Of a stretch of 64,000 nt of DNA, positions 35,828 through 46,335 are shown piece by piece. Both the position numbers and the translations under genes were made by a program. Source of the stretch: Aquicella siphonis (GTDB taxonomy: Bacteria > Pseudomonadota > Gammaproteobacteria > DSM-16500); the NCBI RefSeq assembly GCF_902459485.1, contig NZ_LR699119.1, forward strand, positions 558,001 through 622,000. The letters are read 5' to 3'. How positions within the stretch are numbered: the first letter of the stretch is position 1; every line of letters begins with the position of its first letter. Below the pieces are notes generated by a model. The model did no database searches, had not been told where the DNA came from, and was given only the letters and a program-made list of their open reading frames with translations.

Positions 35828-37261
35828 ATGACTATGCAAACTGAAGTAGTGGTAATCGGCAGCGGTCCCGGCGGATATACAGCCGCTTTCCGCGCGGCGG
35901 ACCTGGGCAAGAAGGTGGTCCTGGTGGAACGATATGATACGCTGGGAGGCGTGTGCCTGAATGTGGGCTGTATTCCTTCCAAGGCGTTATTACATGCTGC
36001 CAAGGTGATTGATGAAGCTTCTGAAATGTCTGAGCACGGTGTGCAGTTTGGCAAGCCCAAGATTGATCTCAAAAAGCTGCTGGAATGGAAAAACAGTGTG
36101 GTAGCCAAGCTCACAGGCGGTGTGAAAACGCTTTCCAAGGTGCGCAAGGTTGAAGTCGTGACCGGCGTCGCCCGGTTTGTTTCGGAACATGAAATCGAAG
36201 TGACCAAAAAGGATGGTTCAAAGGAAACCGTGAAATTCGAAAATGCCATCATTGCGGCGGGCTCCCGTCCGGTGAAACTGCCGTTCCTGCCTGATGATCC
36301 TCGTATTGTGGATTCCACCGGCGCGCTGGAACTGGCTGATGCCGGCGGCAGGATGCTGGTCATAGGCGGCGGGATTATCGGTCTTGAAATGGCTACGGTT
36401 TATGAAGCGCTGGGCACGGAAATTACCATAGTCGAATTAATGGATCAGATCATTCCGGGTGCGGATAATGATGTGGTCATGCCGTTGTACAAGCGTATCA
36501 AGTCACGCTATAAAAATATCTACCTCAAATGCAAGGTTACTAAAGTCGAGGCTAAAAAAGACGGTTTGTATGTGACCTTTGAAGGCGAGAATGCTCCGCG
36601 CGAACCTGAAAAATTCGACCGTATACTGTGCGCGGTGGGCAGGCGCCCGAACGGCGACCAGATTGACGCGGCCAAGGCCGGTATCCAGGTGGATGAGAGG
36701 GGATTTATTGCGGTGGACAAGCAAATGCGCACCAATGTGCCGCACATTTTTGCCATCGGCGATGTGGCGGGTAATCCCATGCTTGCGCATAAGGCCATGC
36801 CCGAAGGCCGTGTTGCCGCGGAAGTGATCGCGGGATTAAAGCATTACTTCGATGCAAAATGTATCGCCAGTGTTGCCTATACCGATCCGGAAGTGGCCTG
36901 GGTGGGAGTGACTGAAAATGAAGCCAGGGCCAAAGGCATCAAGTATGGGAAAGGCGTGTTTCCCTGGGCCGCCAGCGGACGCTCCCTCAGTCTGGGCCGC
37001 AGTGAAGGCATGACCAAGCTGATTATTGATGAAACAACACATCGTGTGATAGGCGCGGGAATTGTGGGCCCCAATGCGGGCGAACTGATTTCCGAAGCCG
37101 CGCTGGCGATTGAAATGGGTTGTGATGTGGAAGATATCGCCCTCACCATTCATCCGCATCCTACTCTTTCCGAAACTGTCGCGCTGGCTGCCGAAGTGTT
37201 TGAAGGAACTATTACAGATTTGTACATGCCCAAGAAAAAGACGGAAAAAGCCGGAAGTTAG
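35828..37261 (+). CDS. lpdA: Dihydrolipoamide dehydrogenase E3 (477 aa)
   Basis: A FAD enzyme that reoxidises dihydrolipoamide with NAD+. It has the N-terminal FAD motif VVVIGSGPGGYTAAF, the redox disulfide in GGVCLNVGCIPSKALL, the NAD motif MLVIGGGIIGLEMA and the C-terminal HPHPTLSE containing the catalytic His-Glu pair. AAGGA stands about 8 bp before the ATG. Last gene of the aceEF-lpd operon, 12 bp after aceF, and followed by a strong terminator. It probably also serves 2-oxoglutarate dehydrogenase. Confidence 0.97.
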   Translation: MTMQTEVVVIGSGPGGYTAAFRAADLGKKVVLVERYDTLGGVCLNVGCIPSKALLHAAKVIDEASEMSEHGVQFGKPKIDLKKLLEWKNSVVAKLTGGVKTLSKVRKVEVVTGVARFVSEHEIEVTKKDGSKETVKFENAIIAAGSRPVKLPFLPDDPRIVDSTGALELADAGGRMLVIGGGIIGLEMATVYEALGTEITIVELMDQIIPGADNDVVMPLYKRIKSRYKNIYLKCKVTKVEAKKDGLYVTFEGENAPREPEKFDRILCAVGRRPNGDQIDAAKAGIQVDERGFIAVDKQMRTNVPHIFAIGDVAGNPMLAHKAMPEGRVAAEVIAGLKHYFDAKCIASVAYTDPEVAWVGVTENEARAKGIKYGKGVFPWAASGRSLSLGRSEGMTKLIIDETTHRVIGAGIVGPNAGELISEAALAIEMGCDVEDIALTIHPHPTLSETVALAAEVFEGTITDLYMPKKKTEKAGS

Positions 37262-37293
37262 CAGCCGGAGCGCCGCATACCCATCTGATATGA

Positions 37294-37348
37294 GGATACC
37301 TGTGATATACGCGATCAAGTGAATCGCGTGTCCAGGTATCCATTTTTT
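37294..37348 (+). terminator. Rho-independent terminator of aceE-aceF-lpdA
   Basis: GGATACCTG (37294-37302) pairs with CAGGTATCC (37333-37341). Inside it ACGCGAT (37309-37315) pairs with ATCGCGT (37323-37329). A run of six T follows immediately. Position 33 bp after the lpdA stop and the two-tier stem make this a confident terminator. Confidence 0.9.
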
Positions 37349-37380
37349 AGACCGGAAAGTTAAAGCAAGGTTATTTTTTT

Positions 37381-37404
37381 ACACTCATTTTTTTTGATGA
37401 GTGT
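37381..37404. repeat. Inverted repeat upstream of the C58-like gene
   Basis: ACACTCAT and ATGAGTGT flank a T-rich 8-base loop, about 110 bp before the next start codon. It is either a second weak hairpin behind the lpdA terminator or an operator of the downstream gene; the sequence alone does not decide. Confidence 0.4.
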
Positions 37405-37512
37405 GGAATTTCACTCTATCCACATCCTCCTTTCAGATTTTTTTAATCTTTACGCGCTATGATCAAAGTGGGAAGCTATTATTTGTGAATAAAATGAAAA
37501 CAGGAGGTTGCC

Positions 37513-38334
37513 ATGATAGGGAGAAATAATGATGAAGAAGATTCATCCACCGTTGTGTTGCCCCCGCCGGCAAATTTCAGTCAGAACAGACTGCTTGCTC
37601 AAATCAATAATTATTTAAAAGCATTTGGTCGCAAACCATGGGATACAAAAGGATATTGTCATGGTCTGGCTCTGGTGTGGCTGCAAAAAATGGCTGATTA
37701 TCGCGAAGAAGAATATTACGCAGTCATCAAAAAAATCATCAACCAGCCGCTGGAAAAAATCCGTGAACTGGATGAGGATATTGATGTGCAAAAGTTTATC
37801 GCACAAATCGAATTTGCTCAAAACAGTCTTCATTATGGTTATGGTCAGCTCATCAGGCAGAAAGATGTGGACAAGATTCTTGACGCGCCCACGGAATTGT
37901 ATATGAACACGTATTTTTCAACGAAATTCCTTTCCAAAACACTGGGTGAGCGGGCTAAAGCCTATCCGGCGATTACTGTTTCCAGCAACAACAGGTATTC
38001 TCATACGATTGGTATATTTTATCGTGATGACAAGTATTATGTTTTTGATGCCAATTACAGAGCGGGCCGTGCACGGGAGTATTATGTTCCCATGTCTGCC
38101 GCGCTGGAAGCATCGCGGTGTTTGTATGATCGTTTAGGCGTGAAGTGCTGGCAATGGCGTCATGAGGAAGTAGCCATGGTGCACCCGGTGCCATCTCCTG
38201 TTACCAGCATTGCCAAAAGATCCGCGGTAAACACCATGACGTTGTTTCCGCCTGCGAGAGTGGCGGATGAATCTGTGACAAAAGCTGAAGCCCGGGATAC
38301 AGCCGTTCAAAGGCATGCAATACTCTGTAAATGA
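37513..38334 (+). CDS. Putative C58 (YopT-like) cysteine protease, effector candidate (273 aa)
   Basis: No full-length family was recognised. The layout of possible catalytic residues is telling: Cys49 in TKGYCHGLALVWLQKM, His164 in NRYSHTIGIFYRDD and Asp179 in YYVFDANYRAG. Order, sequence around each residue and spacing (His to Asp 15 residues, Cys to His 115) resemble the YopT/AvrPphB (C58) papain-like proteases, many of which are injected into host cells. There is no signal peptide or membrane span. AGGAGG lies 7 bp before the ATG. The gene is a single unit isolated between the lpdA terminator and a cobalamin gene on the other strand, with an A+T-rich upstream region, as is common for Dot/Icm effectors. 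Protease activity and secretion are inference. Confidence 0.6.
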   Translation: MIGRNNDEEDSSTVVLPPPANFSQNRLLAQINNYLKAFGRKPWDTKGYCHGLALVWLQKMADYREEEYYAVIKKIINQPLEKIRELDEDIDVQKFIAQIEFAQNSLHYGYGQLIRQKDVDKILDAPTELYMNTYFSTKFLSKTLGERAKAYPAITVSSNNRYSHTIGIFYRDDKYYVFDANYRAGRAREYYVPMSAALEASRCLYDRLGVKCWQWRHEEVAMVHPVPSPVTSIAKRSAVNTMTLFPPARVADESVTKAEARDTAVQRHAILCK

Positions 38335-38440
38335 TAGCCGCGGGCGCAGATGACTGGATAAGAGTGCTCAGGTTCGGCAGCCGCTGGGAGCGAAGCAGTC
38401 ATGGCAAAGGACTGATACGGCTCAATGAATGCTCTCGCCG

Positions 38441-38986
38441 CTAGTCGTGCTGCCATTGTAATTCTGTTTCGCTGTTTTCGCTGGCGAGTCTGCGCGCGGT
38501 GACAAAGAGCAAATCCGAAAGCCGGTTCAGGTAGCGCAAAATTTGCGGATTTTCCAGTGTGACCTGGCGGTGCAGTCTGACCATGCTGCGTTCCGCGCGG
38601 CGGCAAACCGTGCGCGCCACATGGCACGCGGCGGACGGGGGAGTGCCGCGCGGCAGGATAAATTCCTTGAGCGGCGGCAGGGTTTGATTCCATGCATCCA
38701 GTGTTTCTTCCAGGCGCGTGACTTTTTCAGCGGTAATGGCGGCGCGCTGGGGCAAATGCAATTCTCCCCCCAGATCAAACAAATCGTTCTGTATTTGTGT
38801 CAGTACGGTTTCAACCGCTTTGTCGCGTATTTGCAGTGAGACGATAAAACCGATTACAGAATTCAATTCATCAACCGTTCCCAGCGCCTCAATTAACAAA
38901 TCATCTTTGGGCAGGGGCTTGTCTCCCAGTGTGGTATAACCTTCATCTCCTTTGCGCGTGTAAATCTTCGTCAGTCGATAGGGCAT
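38441..38986 (-). CDS. PduO-type ATP:cob(I)alamin adenosyltransferase (181 aa)
   Basis: It makes adenosylcobalamin from cob(I)alamin and ATP. The ATP-site N-terminus is RLTKIYTRKGDEGYTTLGD, followed by KDDLLIEALGTVDELNSVIGF, LFDLGGELHLP and the conserved ARTVCRRAERSMVRL and LNRLSDLLFVTARR. This is the PduO/MMAB fold and not CobA or EutT. It is a single gene, convergent with the C58-like gene. Its presence, plus the BtuF-like protein, suggests uptake and use of B12 by a mutase or reductase encoded elsewhere. Confidence 0.93.
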   Translation of the reverse strand: MPYRLTKIYTRKGDEGYTTLGDKPLPKDDLLIEALGTVDELNSVIGFIVSLQIRDKAVETVLTQIQNDLFDLGGELHLPQRAAITAEKVTRLEETLDAWNQTLPPLKEFILPRGTPPSAACHVARTVCRRAERSMVRLHRQVTLENPQILRYLNRLSDLLFVTARRLASENSETELQWQHD

Positions 38987-39269
38987 GCGGTTTGTCTCTC
39001 TGAAAAATACCTATACTATACTGCCGGTTATTATCCTGAAGCACGTTTTTTGTGCTAAAGAATCCATTGATGAAAACCTGTTGTTACCAGGGAGGCTCTG
39101 AATCGCAAAAAGCGCTATTCGGGATGACGTAAACAGGAAACACGCTCCCCAGAATGACTGCACTCTTGACGCGCATGCTGTCTTGAGAGATAACAAGCCA
39201 TGTCGTGCTATTATGGATGGTGAGCGCATTGTGAGAACGAATCCTGATTCAAGGAATTGATTTCCCGTT
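38987..39269. other. Intergenic region between the adenosyltransferase gene and rimI
   Basis: About 280 bp between two divergent genes. It contains an AGCAC-loop-GTGCT hairpin near 39039-39055, TATA-rich elements near 39010-39025 that could serve the adenosyltransferase gene, and no reading frame worth calling. Confidence 0.5.
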
Positions 39270-39716
39270 ATGTTGAGAACGTTATACCCCTCAGATCTGG
39301 ATCAGTTATTGACGATAGAAAATGCCGTACATGTCGTTCCCTGGACTGATACGACATTCAAGGCGTGTTTTCAGGCGGGTTATGTGGGCTGGGTCGTGGA
39401 AATCGACAAGAAAATCGCAGGGTTCATTATTATTTCCATCACGATAGAAGAATGTCATATCCTGAATCTGGGCGTCGCCAATGAATACCAGCACCAGGGA
39501 TGGGGCAGAAAACTGCTGCAGCATGCGCTGTTCCACGCGCGGGACCACGGTGTGGGCATCGCCTATCTTGAAGTCCGGCGTTCCAACAGCCGGGCTATTG
39601 CACTCTACAGAAAAATGAAATTTCATCTTGTCGGCGAGCGCAAGGATTATTATCCCACTGTGTCAGGTCATGAAGATGCCCTGATTTTCGCGATCAGCCT
39701 GCACGACTTCAAGTAA
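39270..39716 (+). CDS. rimI: Ribosomal protein S18 alanine N-acetyltransferase RimI (148 aa)
   Basis: A GNAT acetyltransferase. The acetyl-CoA loop is LNLGVANEYQHQGWGRKLLQHAL (V-x-x-x-x-Q-x-x-G-x-G/A); RSNSRAIALYRKMKFHLVGERKDYY is the RimI-typical end with the catalytic Tyr region. N-terminus LYPSDLDQLLTIENAVHVVPWT also fits. It usually pairs with tsaB, which is not here; prfB follows 93 bp later. Confidence 0.88.
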   Translation: MLRTLYPSDLDQLLTIENAVHVVPWTDTTFKACFQAGYVGWVVEIDKKIAGFIIISITIEECHILNLGVANEYQHQGWGRKLLQHALFHARDHGVGIAYLEVRRSNSRAIALYRKMKFHLVGERKDYYPTVSGHEDALIFAISLHDFK

Positions 39717-39809
39717 TAACGTGACCCTGGCCGCTGGCCTTGCATATACCCTGGATTCCAGGGCGAAAACTTGTTAAATTGTCGCCCATTAGCATAAAAG
39801 GTTTACATC

Positions 39810-40908
39810 ATGATTGAAATTACATCCATGCGGAACTACCTCAAGGAATTACAATCCCGCCTAGACGGTATCTGGGGGTATCTTTGAGATTGATCAAAAG
39901 AAGATAAGATTGACCGGGATCCGGCAGGAACTGGAATCGCCGGACATCTGGAAGCAGCAGGAAAAAGCCCAGGCATTGGGCAAGGAACGCTCCCAGCTGG
40001 AAGAAGTGGTCGATATGATGGAAGCGCTGCGAAAAAACCTGCACGATACCGAAGAACTGTATGAACTCGCTACGGCAGAAAATGACACCGATACCCTGGA
40101 AGCGATTTCCAGAGATGTGGAAAAACTGACCAAAAAGATTGAAGACCTCGAGTTTCGCCGCATGTTCTCGGGCGAAATGGATGCGAATAATGCTTACATG
40201 GATATTCAGTCCGGGTCAGGCGGAACAGAAGCCCAGGACTGGGCAAACATGTTGCTGCGCATGTACCTGCGCTGGGGTGAGCGGCATGGATTCAAGGCCG
40301 AGTTGATTGAAGTGTCTCCGGGTGAAGTCGCGGGCATCAAAAGCGCAACAGTCAAATTCGAAGGCCCGTATGCCTATGGCTGGCTGCGCACGGAAAGCGG
40401 TGTGCACAGACTGGTACGCAAATCGCCGTTTGATTCCAATAACAAGCGTCACACTTCATTCGCCTCGGTTTTTCTTTCACCTGAAATTGATGATGACGTG
40501 CAGATTGAAATCAATCCCGCGGATTTGCGTGTGGATACGTATCGTGCCGGCGGTGCGGGCGGACAACATGTCAACAAGACGGATTCCGCAGTCAGAATTA
40601 CACACTTGCCCACGAATATTGTGGTGCAATGCCAATCAGAGCGCTCCCAGCATAAAAATCGCCACCAGGCCATGAAACAATTGCGCGCGAAACTGTACGA
40701 ACTGGAAATACAGAAACAGGAAGACAAGCAGGCGGCGCTGGAAGCAAACAAGAAAGATATTACCTGGGGCAGCCAGATTCGCTCTTATGTGTTGGATATG
40801 TCGCGAATCAAGGATTTGCGGACTGGAGTAGAAGTCGGCAATACCCAGGCGGTGCTGGATGGAGATCTGGATAAGTTCATAGAAGCCAGTCTGCTGGCGG
40901 GATTGTAA
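39810..40908 (+). CDS. prfB: Peptide chain release factor 2, made by programmed +1 frameshift (365 aa)
   Basis: Release factor for UAA and UGA stops. Translation starts at ATG 39810, reads 25 codons to CTT (39882-39884), meets in-frame TGA (39885-39887) and must shift +1 so that GAG (39886-39888) is codon 26; the coding parts are 39810-39884 and 39886-40908. The main frame has the tripeptide anticodon SPF in [11 protein letters not shown] and the catalytic GGQ in [18 protein letters not shown]. The total of 365 residues equals E. coli RF2. It is followed by lysS 63 bp later, the E. coli order. Regulation is by the shift itself: low RF2 favours frameshifting. Confidence 0.97.
39873..39887 (+). 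promoter_or_regulatory. prfB programmed frameshift site
   Basis: TGGGGGTATCTTTGA: an internal Shine-Dalgarno-like GGGGG lies just upstream of the slippery CTT and the in-frame UGA. This is nearly identical to the E. coli signal AGGGGGTATCTTTGA. It makes RF2 synthesis autoregulated. Confidence 0.95.
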
Positions 40909-40927
40909 CGCGCTGCGGTGAGCGCGT
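40908..40927. repeat. Hairpin between prfB and lysS
   Basis: ACGCGCT and AGCGCGT form a 7-bp stem with a 6-base loop starting at the prfB stop. No T-run follows, so read-through into lysS is likely. Confidence 0.4.
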
Positions 40928-40971
40928 GATATGCTCGGACATTGGGTTCAAATAGAAATTGGATAGAGAAT

Positions 40972-42480
40972 ATGTCAGATAAAAACCACGAACATGAAGC
41001 GCTGGACACGCATGACCTGATAGAGCAGCGCAGGCACAAACTGGAGGAATGGCGCAGGTCAGGCCGCGCCTATCCCACGGATTTCCGTCGTGACGCCCTG
41101 GCGGCTGACCTGCTGGATCAATATAGCGGCAAATCCGAGCCGGAATTGGAAGCGCATCCGGTGCGAGTGAAAGTCGCGGGCCGTATCATGACGCGTAGAC
41201 TGATGGGCAAAGCGAGTTTTACCCATATTCTCGATATGTCCGGACGCATACAGCTTTATATACGCCAGGACGATGTGACTCAGGAAGTGTATGAAGCGTT
41301 CAAGCAATGGGATCTGGGCGATATCATAGGCGCAGAAGGCTTGTTATTCAAAACCAAAACCGGAGAGCTGTCTGTCAAGGTGCAAGCCATGCGGCTGTTG
41401 ACAAAAGCGCTGCGTCCGCTGCCTGACAAATTTCACGGCTTGACGGACCAGGAAACACGATACCGGCAGCGTTACCTGGACTTGATCGCCAATGATGAAA
41501 CTCGCCGCACCTTCATGATGCGTTCGCATATCACCAATTCCATACGCCGCTTCCTTCAGGAACGGCAATTTCTTGAAGTGGAAACCCCCATGATGCAGGT
41601 GCTCGCGGGCGGAGCGGCGGCGAAGCCGTTTGTCACACACCATCATGCGCTGGATTTGCCGCTGTTTTTGCGTATTGCGCCGGAATTGTATCTGAAGCGC
41701 CTGGTGGTGGGCGGATTTGAACGCGTTTTTGAAATCAACCGCAACTTCCGCAACGAAGGTGTGTCGACACAGCATAATCCGGAATTCACCATGCTGGAGT
41801 TTTATCAGGCTTATGCAGATTATCATGACTTGATGAATCTGACGGAAGAAATGTTCAGACAGATAGCAATGGATGTCCTGGGTCATACCCGGTTTTCTTA
41901 TCAGAACATTGAATTTGATTTCAGCAAGCCGTTTGAGCGTTTGACCCTGAGGCAATCCATTTTGAAATTTAATCCTGCTCTATCGGAACGGGATATTGAT
42001 TCGCCGGAGGCGATTAAAAACACGGCCGCTAAAATGGAAATTCCTTTTGAGGAAAATTACGGGCTGGGGAAAATGCAAGTCGTGATTTTTGACAAAACAG
42101 TGGAGCATCAATTGCTGCAGCCTACGTTTATCACGGCTTATCCGGCGGAAGTTTCCCCGCTTGCGCGCCGCAGTGACACGGATTCTTTTGTCACGGACCG
42201 GTTTGAATTATTTATAGCGGGACGCGAAATCGCGAACGGTTTTTCTGAATTGAATGACCCGGATGATCAGGCGGAACGTTTCCGCCAGCAAATGCTGGAC
42301 AAGGCGGCGGGCGATGAAGAAGCCATGCCGTATGACGCGGATTATATCACCGCGCTTGAACATGGTCTTCCCCCGACAGCCGGAGAAGGCATAGGAATAG
42401 ACCGGCTGGTCATGTTATTTACGGATTCACCTTCCATTCGTGATGTGATTTTATTTCCGCATATGCGTCCCCGGGAGTGA
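40972..42480 (+). CDS. lysS: Lysyl-tRNA synthetase, class II (502 aa)
   Basis: It charges tRNA-Lys, whose UUU gene lies at 63.1 kb. The N-terminal OB-fold anticodon domain covers ~60-145 ([33 protein letters not shown]). Motif 2 is [26 protein letters not shown] and motif 3 [26 protein letters not shown]. The ATG at 40972 starts a normal leader helix; ten in-frame codons upstream are not needed. The ribosome site is weak (GGATAGAG). Confidence 0.97.
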   Translation: MSDKNHEHEALDTHDLIEQRRHKLEEWRRSGRAYPTDFRRDALAADLLDQYSGKSEPELEAHPVRVKVAGRIMTRRLMGKASFTHILDMSGRIQLYIRQDDVTQEVYEAFKQWDLGDIIGAEGLLFKTKTGELSVKVQAMRLLTKALRPLPDKFHGLTDQETRYRQRYLDLIANDETRRTFMMRSHITNSIRRFLQERQFLEVETPMMQVLAGGAAAKPFVTHHHALDLPLFLRIAPELYLKRLVVGGFERVFEINRNFRNEGVSTQHNPEFTMLEFYQAYADYHDLMNLTEEMFRQIAMDVLGHTRFSYQNIEFDFSKPFERLTLRQSILKFNPALSERDIDSPEAIKNTAAKMEIPFEENYGLGKMQVVIFDKTVEHQLLQPTFITAYPAEVSPLARRSDTDSFVTDRFELFIAGREIANGFSELNDPDDQAERFRQQMLDKAAGDEEAMPYDADYITALEHGLPPTAGEGIGIDRLVMLFTDSPSIRDVILFPHMRPRE

Positions 42481-42658
42481 CATCAGCAGAATGATTTGTG
42501 CGGCCGCCGGCGGATACGCTTAGCCTTGCCTTGCCATCAGGGATAAAATCTGAAAATATAGCAGCAGCACGCGGTTGCATTTGCCGCGCGGCGTTTCAAC
42601 CATGGACGCACAACGGAGAGCAATGCCTGGGTATTGTTTTTTCGAAAAGGGAAATATC

Positions 42659-43414
42659 ATGAGCTTGATTGAAAATCTTAATCTGGGTGAAGTTAAATCC
42701 ATCACAGTCAATCAGCTTCTTATCCATTATCTCGCAAAAGGCAGCGGCTGGCGGTTTGATACCCTGCTGGAAAAAGAACCCGAAACCATTGCATGGATAG
42801 ACAGCTTTCAGCCCGGGGAAATCCTTTGGGACATAGGCGCGAACGTAGGAATTTATACGATTTACGCCGCGAAAAAAGGCGTCAGGGTGGTTGCGTTTGA
42901 ACCGCATTTCGCCAATTACTTTCAATTGTGCCTGAACGTGATGCTGAACAACCTGCAGGACCGCGTCCTGCCTTTGTGTCTCGCGCTCACGCATAAAAAG
43001 TCCGTTGATACCATCAATCTCGCCAGTGTGGATTTTGGCACGTCCATGTCCAGTTTCGGGAGCAATCTGGACTTTCGTGGGAACCCTTACCAGCCGGTAT
43101 TTCGTCAAGGCATGGTTGGCTATGATATTGACAGTTTTATTGCCGATTTCAATTTGCCGGTACCCCATTATTTCAAAATTGATGTGGACGGAATCGAATT
43201 GGATATCATCCAGGGTGGAAGCCGGACGTTTGCAAATCCGGCAGTGAAATCGGTATCCATAGAGCTGATTGATTCAGACCATGAGCAAGTCATGGGGGTG
43301 ACAAGAATCTTGAACCGCGGCAATCTGTATTTCGCTCATAAAAAACAAAACCCCGTTTTTGCGACTCCGGAAACAAAAGATGTCATGAATTTTCTTTACC
43401 AGCGTATCGCCTGA
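42659..43414 (+). CDS. FkbM-family SAM-dependent methyltransferase (251 aa)
   Basis: The SAM-binding loop is ILWDIGANVGIYTIYAAKKG, followed by VVAFEPHFANYFQLCLN and later HYFKIDVDGIELDIIQGG, all standard for FkbM methyltransferases, which methylate sugar hydroxyls in glycans or secondary metabolites. The ATG at 42659 has AAGGGA 7 bp upstream; earlier in-frame ATGs at 42602 and 42575 lack such a site. It is a single gene, without glycan genes beside it, so the target is unknown. Confidence 0.85.
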   Translation: MSLIENLNLGEVKSITVNQLLIHYLAKGSGWRFDTLLEKEPETIAWIDSFQPGEILWDIGANVGIYTIYAAKKGVRVVAFEPHFANYFQLCLNVMLNNLQDRVLPLCLALTHKKSVDTINLASVDFGTSMSSFGSNLDFRGNPYQPVFRQGMVGYDIDSFIADFNLPVPHYFKIDVDGIELDIIQGGSRTFANPAVKSVSIELIDSDHEQVMGVTRILNRGNLYFAHKKQNPVFATPETKDVMNFLYQRIA

Positions 43415-43516
43415 TTATCACGGCAGAACCGTTTACACGCCGGCGCTGGGTTGCCGCTTGCGCGCAGATGACGAGTATGTCTTCTTGAAACCAATCTGAT
43501 CCCAGGTAACACACTC

Positions 43517-44080
43517 ATGAAATCACAACTGGGTTTTACATTCATGGAAATGATGGTTGCACTCCTGATCACAGCAGTGCTGACGGCGTCAGCTCTGCCA
43601 GTCTTGCGGCACTTCTATGAAAACACACAAGACGAGGCGGCGCTGGGACAATTAATGGACGCAATACGGCTTGCAAAAACCACGGTCACCACGCTCCGAA
43701 AACCAGTATCACTTTGTTTGATTGAAAATCAGGCCGCGTGTTCGGGCGGCCAGGGAAGAGGATATCTGGTATTTGTGGATGAGAGTGCTGACGGTGTGCC
43801 GAAAGCGCGGGAAAAAATCATTTTGATGTCACAGGCGCAATTTCGCCGCGCCTCTCTGCGCTGGCGCGCATTTCCATTTCATCGTAACCACATGTTGCTT
43901 TTACCCTACAATTTGACGCATGGTGATAATGGCACATTCTGGTATTGTCGAGAAGCGTTGGCGGTATGGGCTGTCATGATCAGTCAATCAGGACGCATGC
44001 GCACGTCTTATCCGGATGCAGACGGCATCATTAAAGATGCGCATGGCAAGCCGTTGAGCTGTGAAAAAACGGATAATTAA
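43517..44080 (+). CDS. GspH/FimT-like minor pseudopilin (187 aa)
   Basis: A class III prepilin leader: short basic start, then G-F at residues 6-7, Glu five residues into the mature chain, and the hydrophobic helix FTFMEMMVALLITAVLTASALPVL. The prepilin peptidase would cut after the Gly. The remaining domain has the GspH/FimT layout (VTTLRKPVSLCLIENQAACSGG, ending near a Cys). Minor pilins prime type IV pilus or type II secretion assembly. It lies convergent with a PilE-like pilin gene, 33 bp apart. The other assembly genes are not in the window. Confidence 0.82.
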   Translation: MKSQLGFTFMEMMVALLITAVLTASALPVLRHFYENTQDEAALGQLMDAIRLAKTTVTTLRKPVSLCLIENQAACSGGQGRGYLVFVDESADGVPKAREKIILMSQAQFRRASLRWRAFPFHRNHMLLLPYNLTHGDNGTFWYCREALAVWAVMISQSGRMRTSYPDADGIIKDAHGKPLSCEKTDN

Positions 44081-44113
44081 AACTCACATTAAAATATTAA
44101 TTAAAAACGGGGC

Positions 44114-44530
44114 TTACCAGCATTCACTCACGCTGCCCGGTCCGCTCACGCCTTTTTGTGCGCTGGAATAGAGTATGAGCGCAGCACAGCGTTGATCATC
44201 TTGCGCTTGCTTGCCCAGCGGAATGGCGCGCAGCTGATACTCGCCGACGCTTGTTTGCTGAATCGCCAGGTGATACGAATTCCTGGCGATCACGTCCGGA
44301 AATTTCAAATCCGAAAGCGTTGCGCCGGCGTAACTATTATGTTCGATGTGAAACTGTTCCATGGCGACCGCAAGCCTGGCCAGCATGCCGGCGGCTTCCG
44401 CGCGCCGCGCCTGGACCATATATTGTGAATACAACGGCAGGCTTAACGCCGCGATAATGCCGGCCATCGCGATAGTCAGCAGAATTTCAATCAGGTGAAA
44501 ACCTGATGCATTTTGAAAAGCCGTTTTCAT
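44114..44530 (-). CDS. Type IV pilin, PilE-like (138 aa)
   Basis: The prepilin cleavage motif is ASG^FHLIEILLTIAMAGIIAALSLPLYSQY, with Glu5 of the mature protein present. Then come RRAEAAGMLARLAVAMEQFHIEHNSYAGAT, a PilE/minor-pilin pattern, and two C-terminal cysteines (DQRCAALILY and SECW) that may form the D-region disulfide. Likely a minor pilin of the PilE type in a competence or pilus system. It is separated from the downstream wrbA (same strand, upstream in transcription) by 17 bp, so cotranscription is possible. Confidence 0.85.
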   Translation of the reverse strand: MKTAFQNASGFHLIEILLTIAMAGIIAALSLPLYSQYMVQARRAEAAGMLARLAVAMEQFHIEHNSYAGATLSDLKFPDVIARNSYHLAIQQTSVGEYQLRAIPLGKQAQDDQRCAALILYSSAQKGVSGPGSVSECW

Positions 44531-44547
44531 ATGTCATCCTTGAGCGA

Positions 44548-46009
<1,462 letters not shown>

Positions 46010-46335
46010 GTGTTACCCCGGGTGGTTGGGCGCAGATTTGCCGGTTATCGGCTGGTCGCAGGGCTTGCGCTGATTATCTTTCCGTAAGGATATTCATGCC
46101 GCATGCCGGTTGTCAAAGGGTGTGTTTATAGGGAATAATGAGTGGATTGGCGCGTTATACGCGCTTTTTTGATGATCATTTTTTAAAAGAATATTAAAAA
46201 TATTAATTTTATCTGTACTGTCGATATCATATCTTATTAAAATATCTGGTTCTTAGAAACTGTCTCAATTTTAGGATTATTGCCGCGCAGGACAAGCAGC
46301 GGCCAAGTATTTCATCATTGTGATTGGGGTAAAGT
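46010..46335. other. 326-bp region between the SDR gene and fmdB-like gene
   Basis: No standard gene. From left to right it holds a possible 11-codon reading frame at 46096-46131 with AAGGA upstream, a plus-strand intrinsic terminator at 46150-46170, and then a very A+T-rich stretch to about 46255, likely carrying the promoter of the fmdB-DUF502-aspS genes. Confidence 0.5.
46150..46170 (+). terminator. Orphan intrinsic terminator
   Basis: GCGCG / CGCGC form a 5-bp all-GC stem with a TTATA loop followed by TTTTTT. It reads on the plus strand, but the gene to its left is on the minus strand. It therefore ends either a short RNA or the leader of the downstream operon. Confidence 0.6.

Noticed and set aside
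37430-37463. TTTTAATCTTTA-like stretch before the C58-like gene considered as a PmrA-type effector promoter box
   Set aside because: Only one weak half-site is visible; the direct repeat expected for PmrA binding is not there.
41344-41955. 203-codon frame antisense to lysS
   Set aside because: Shadow of the class II synthetase core.
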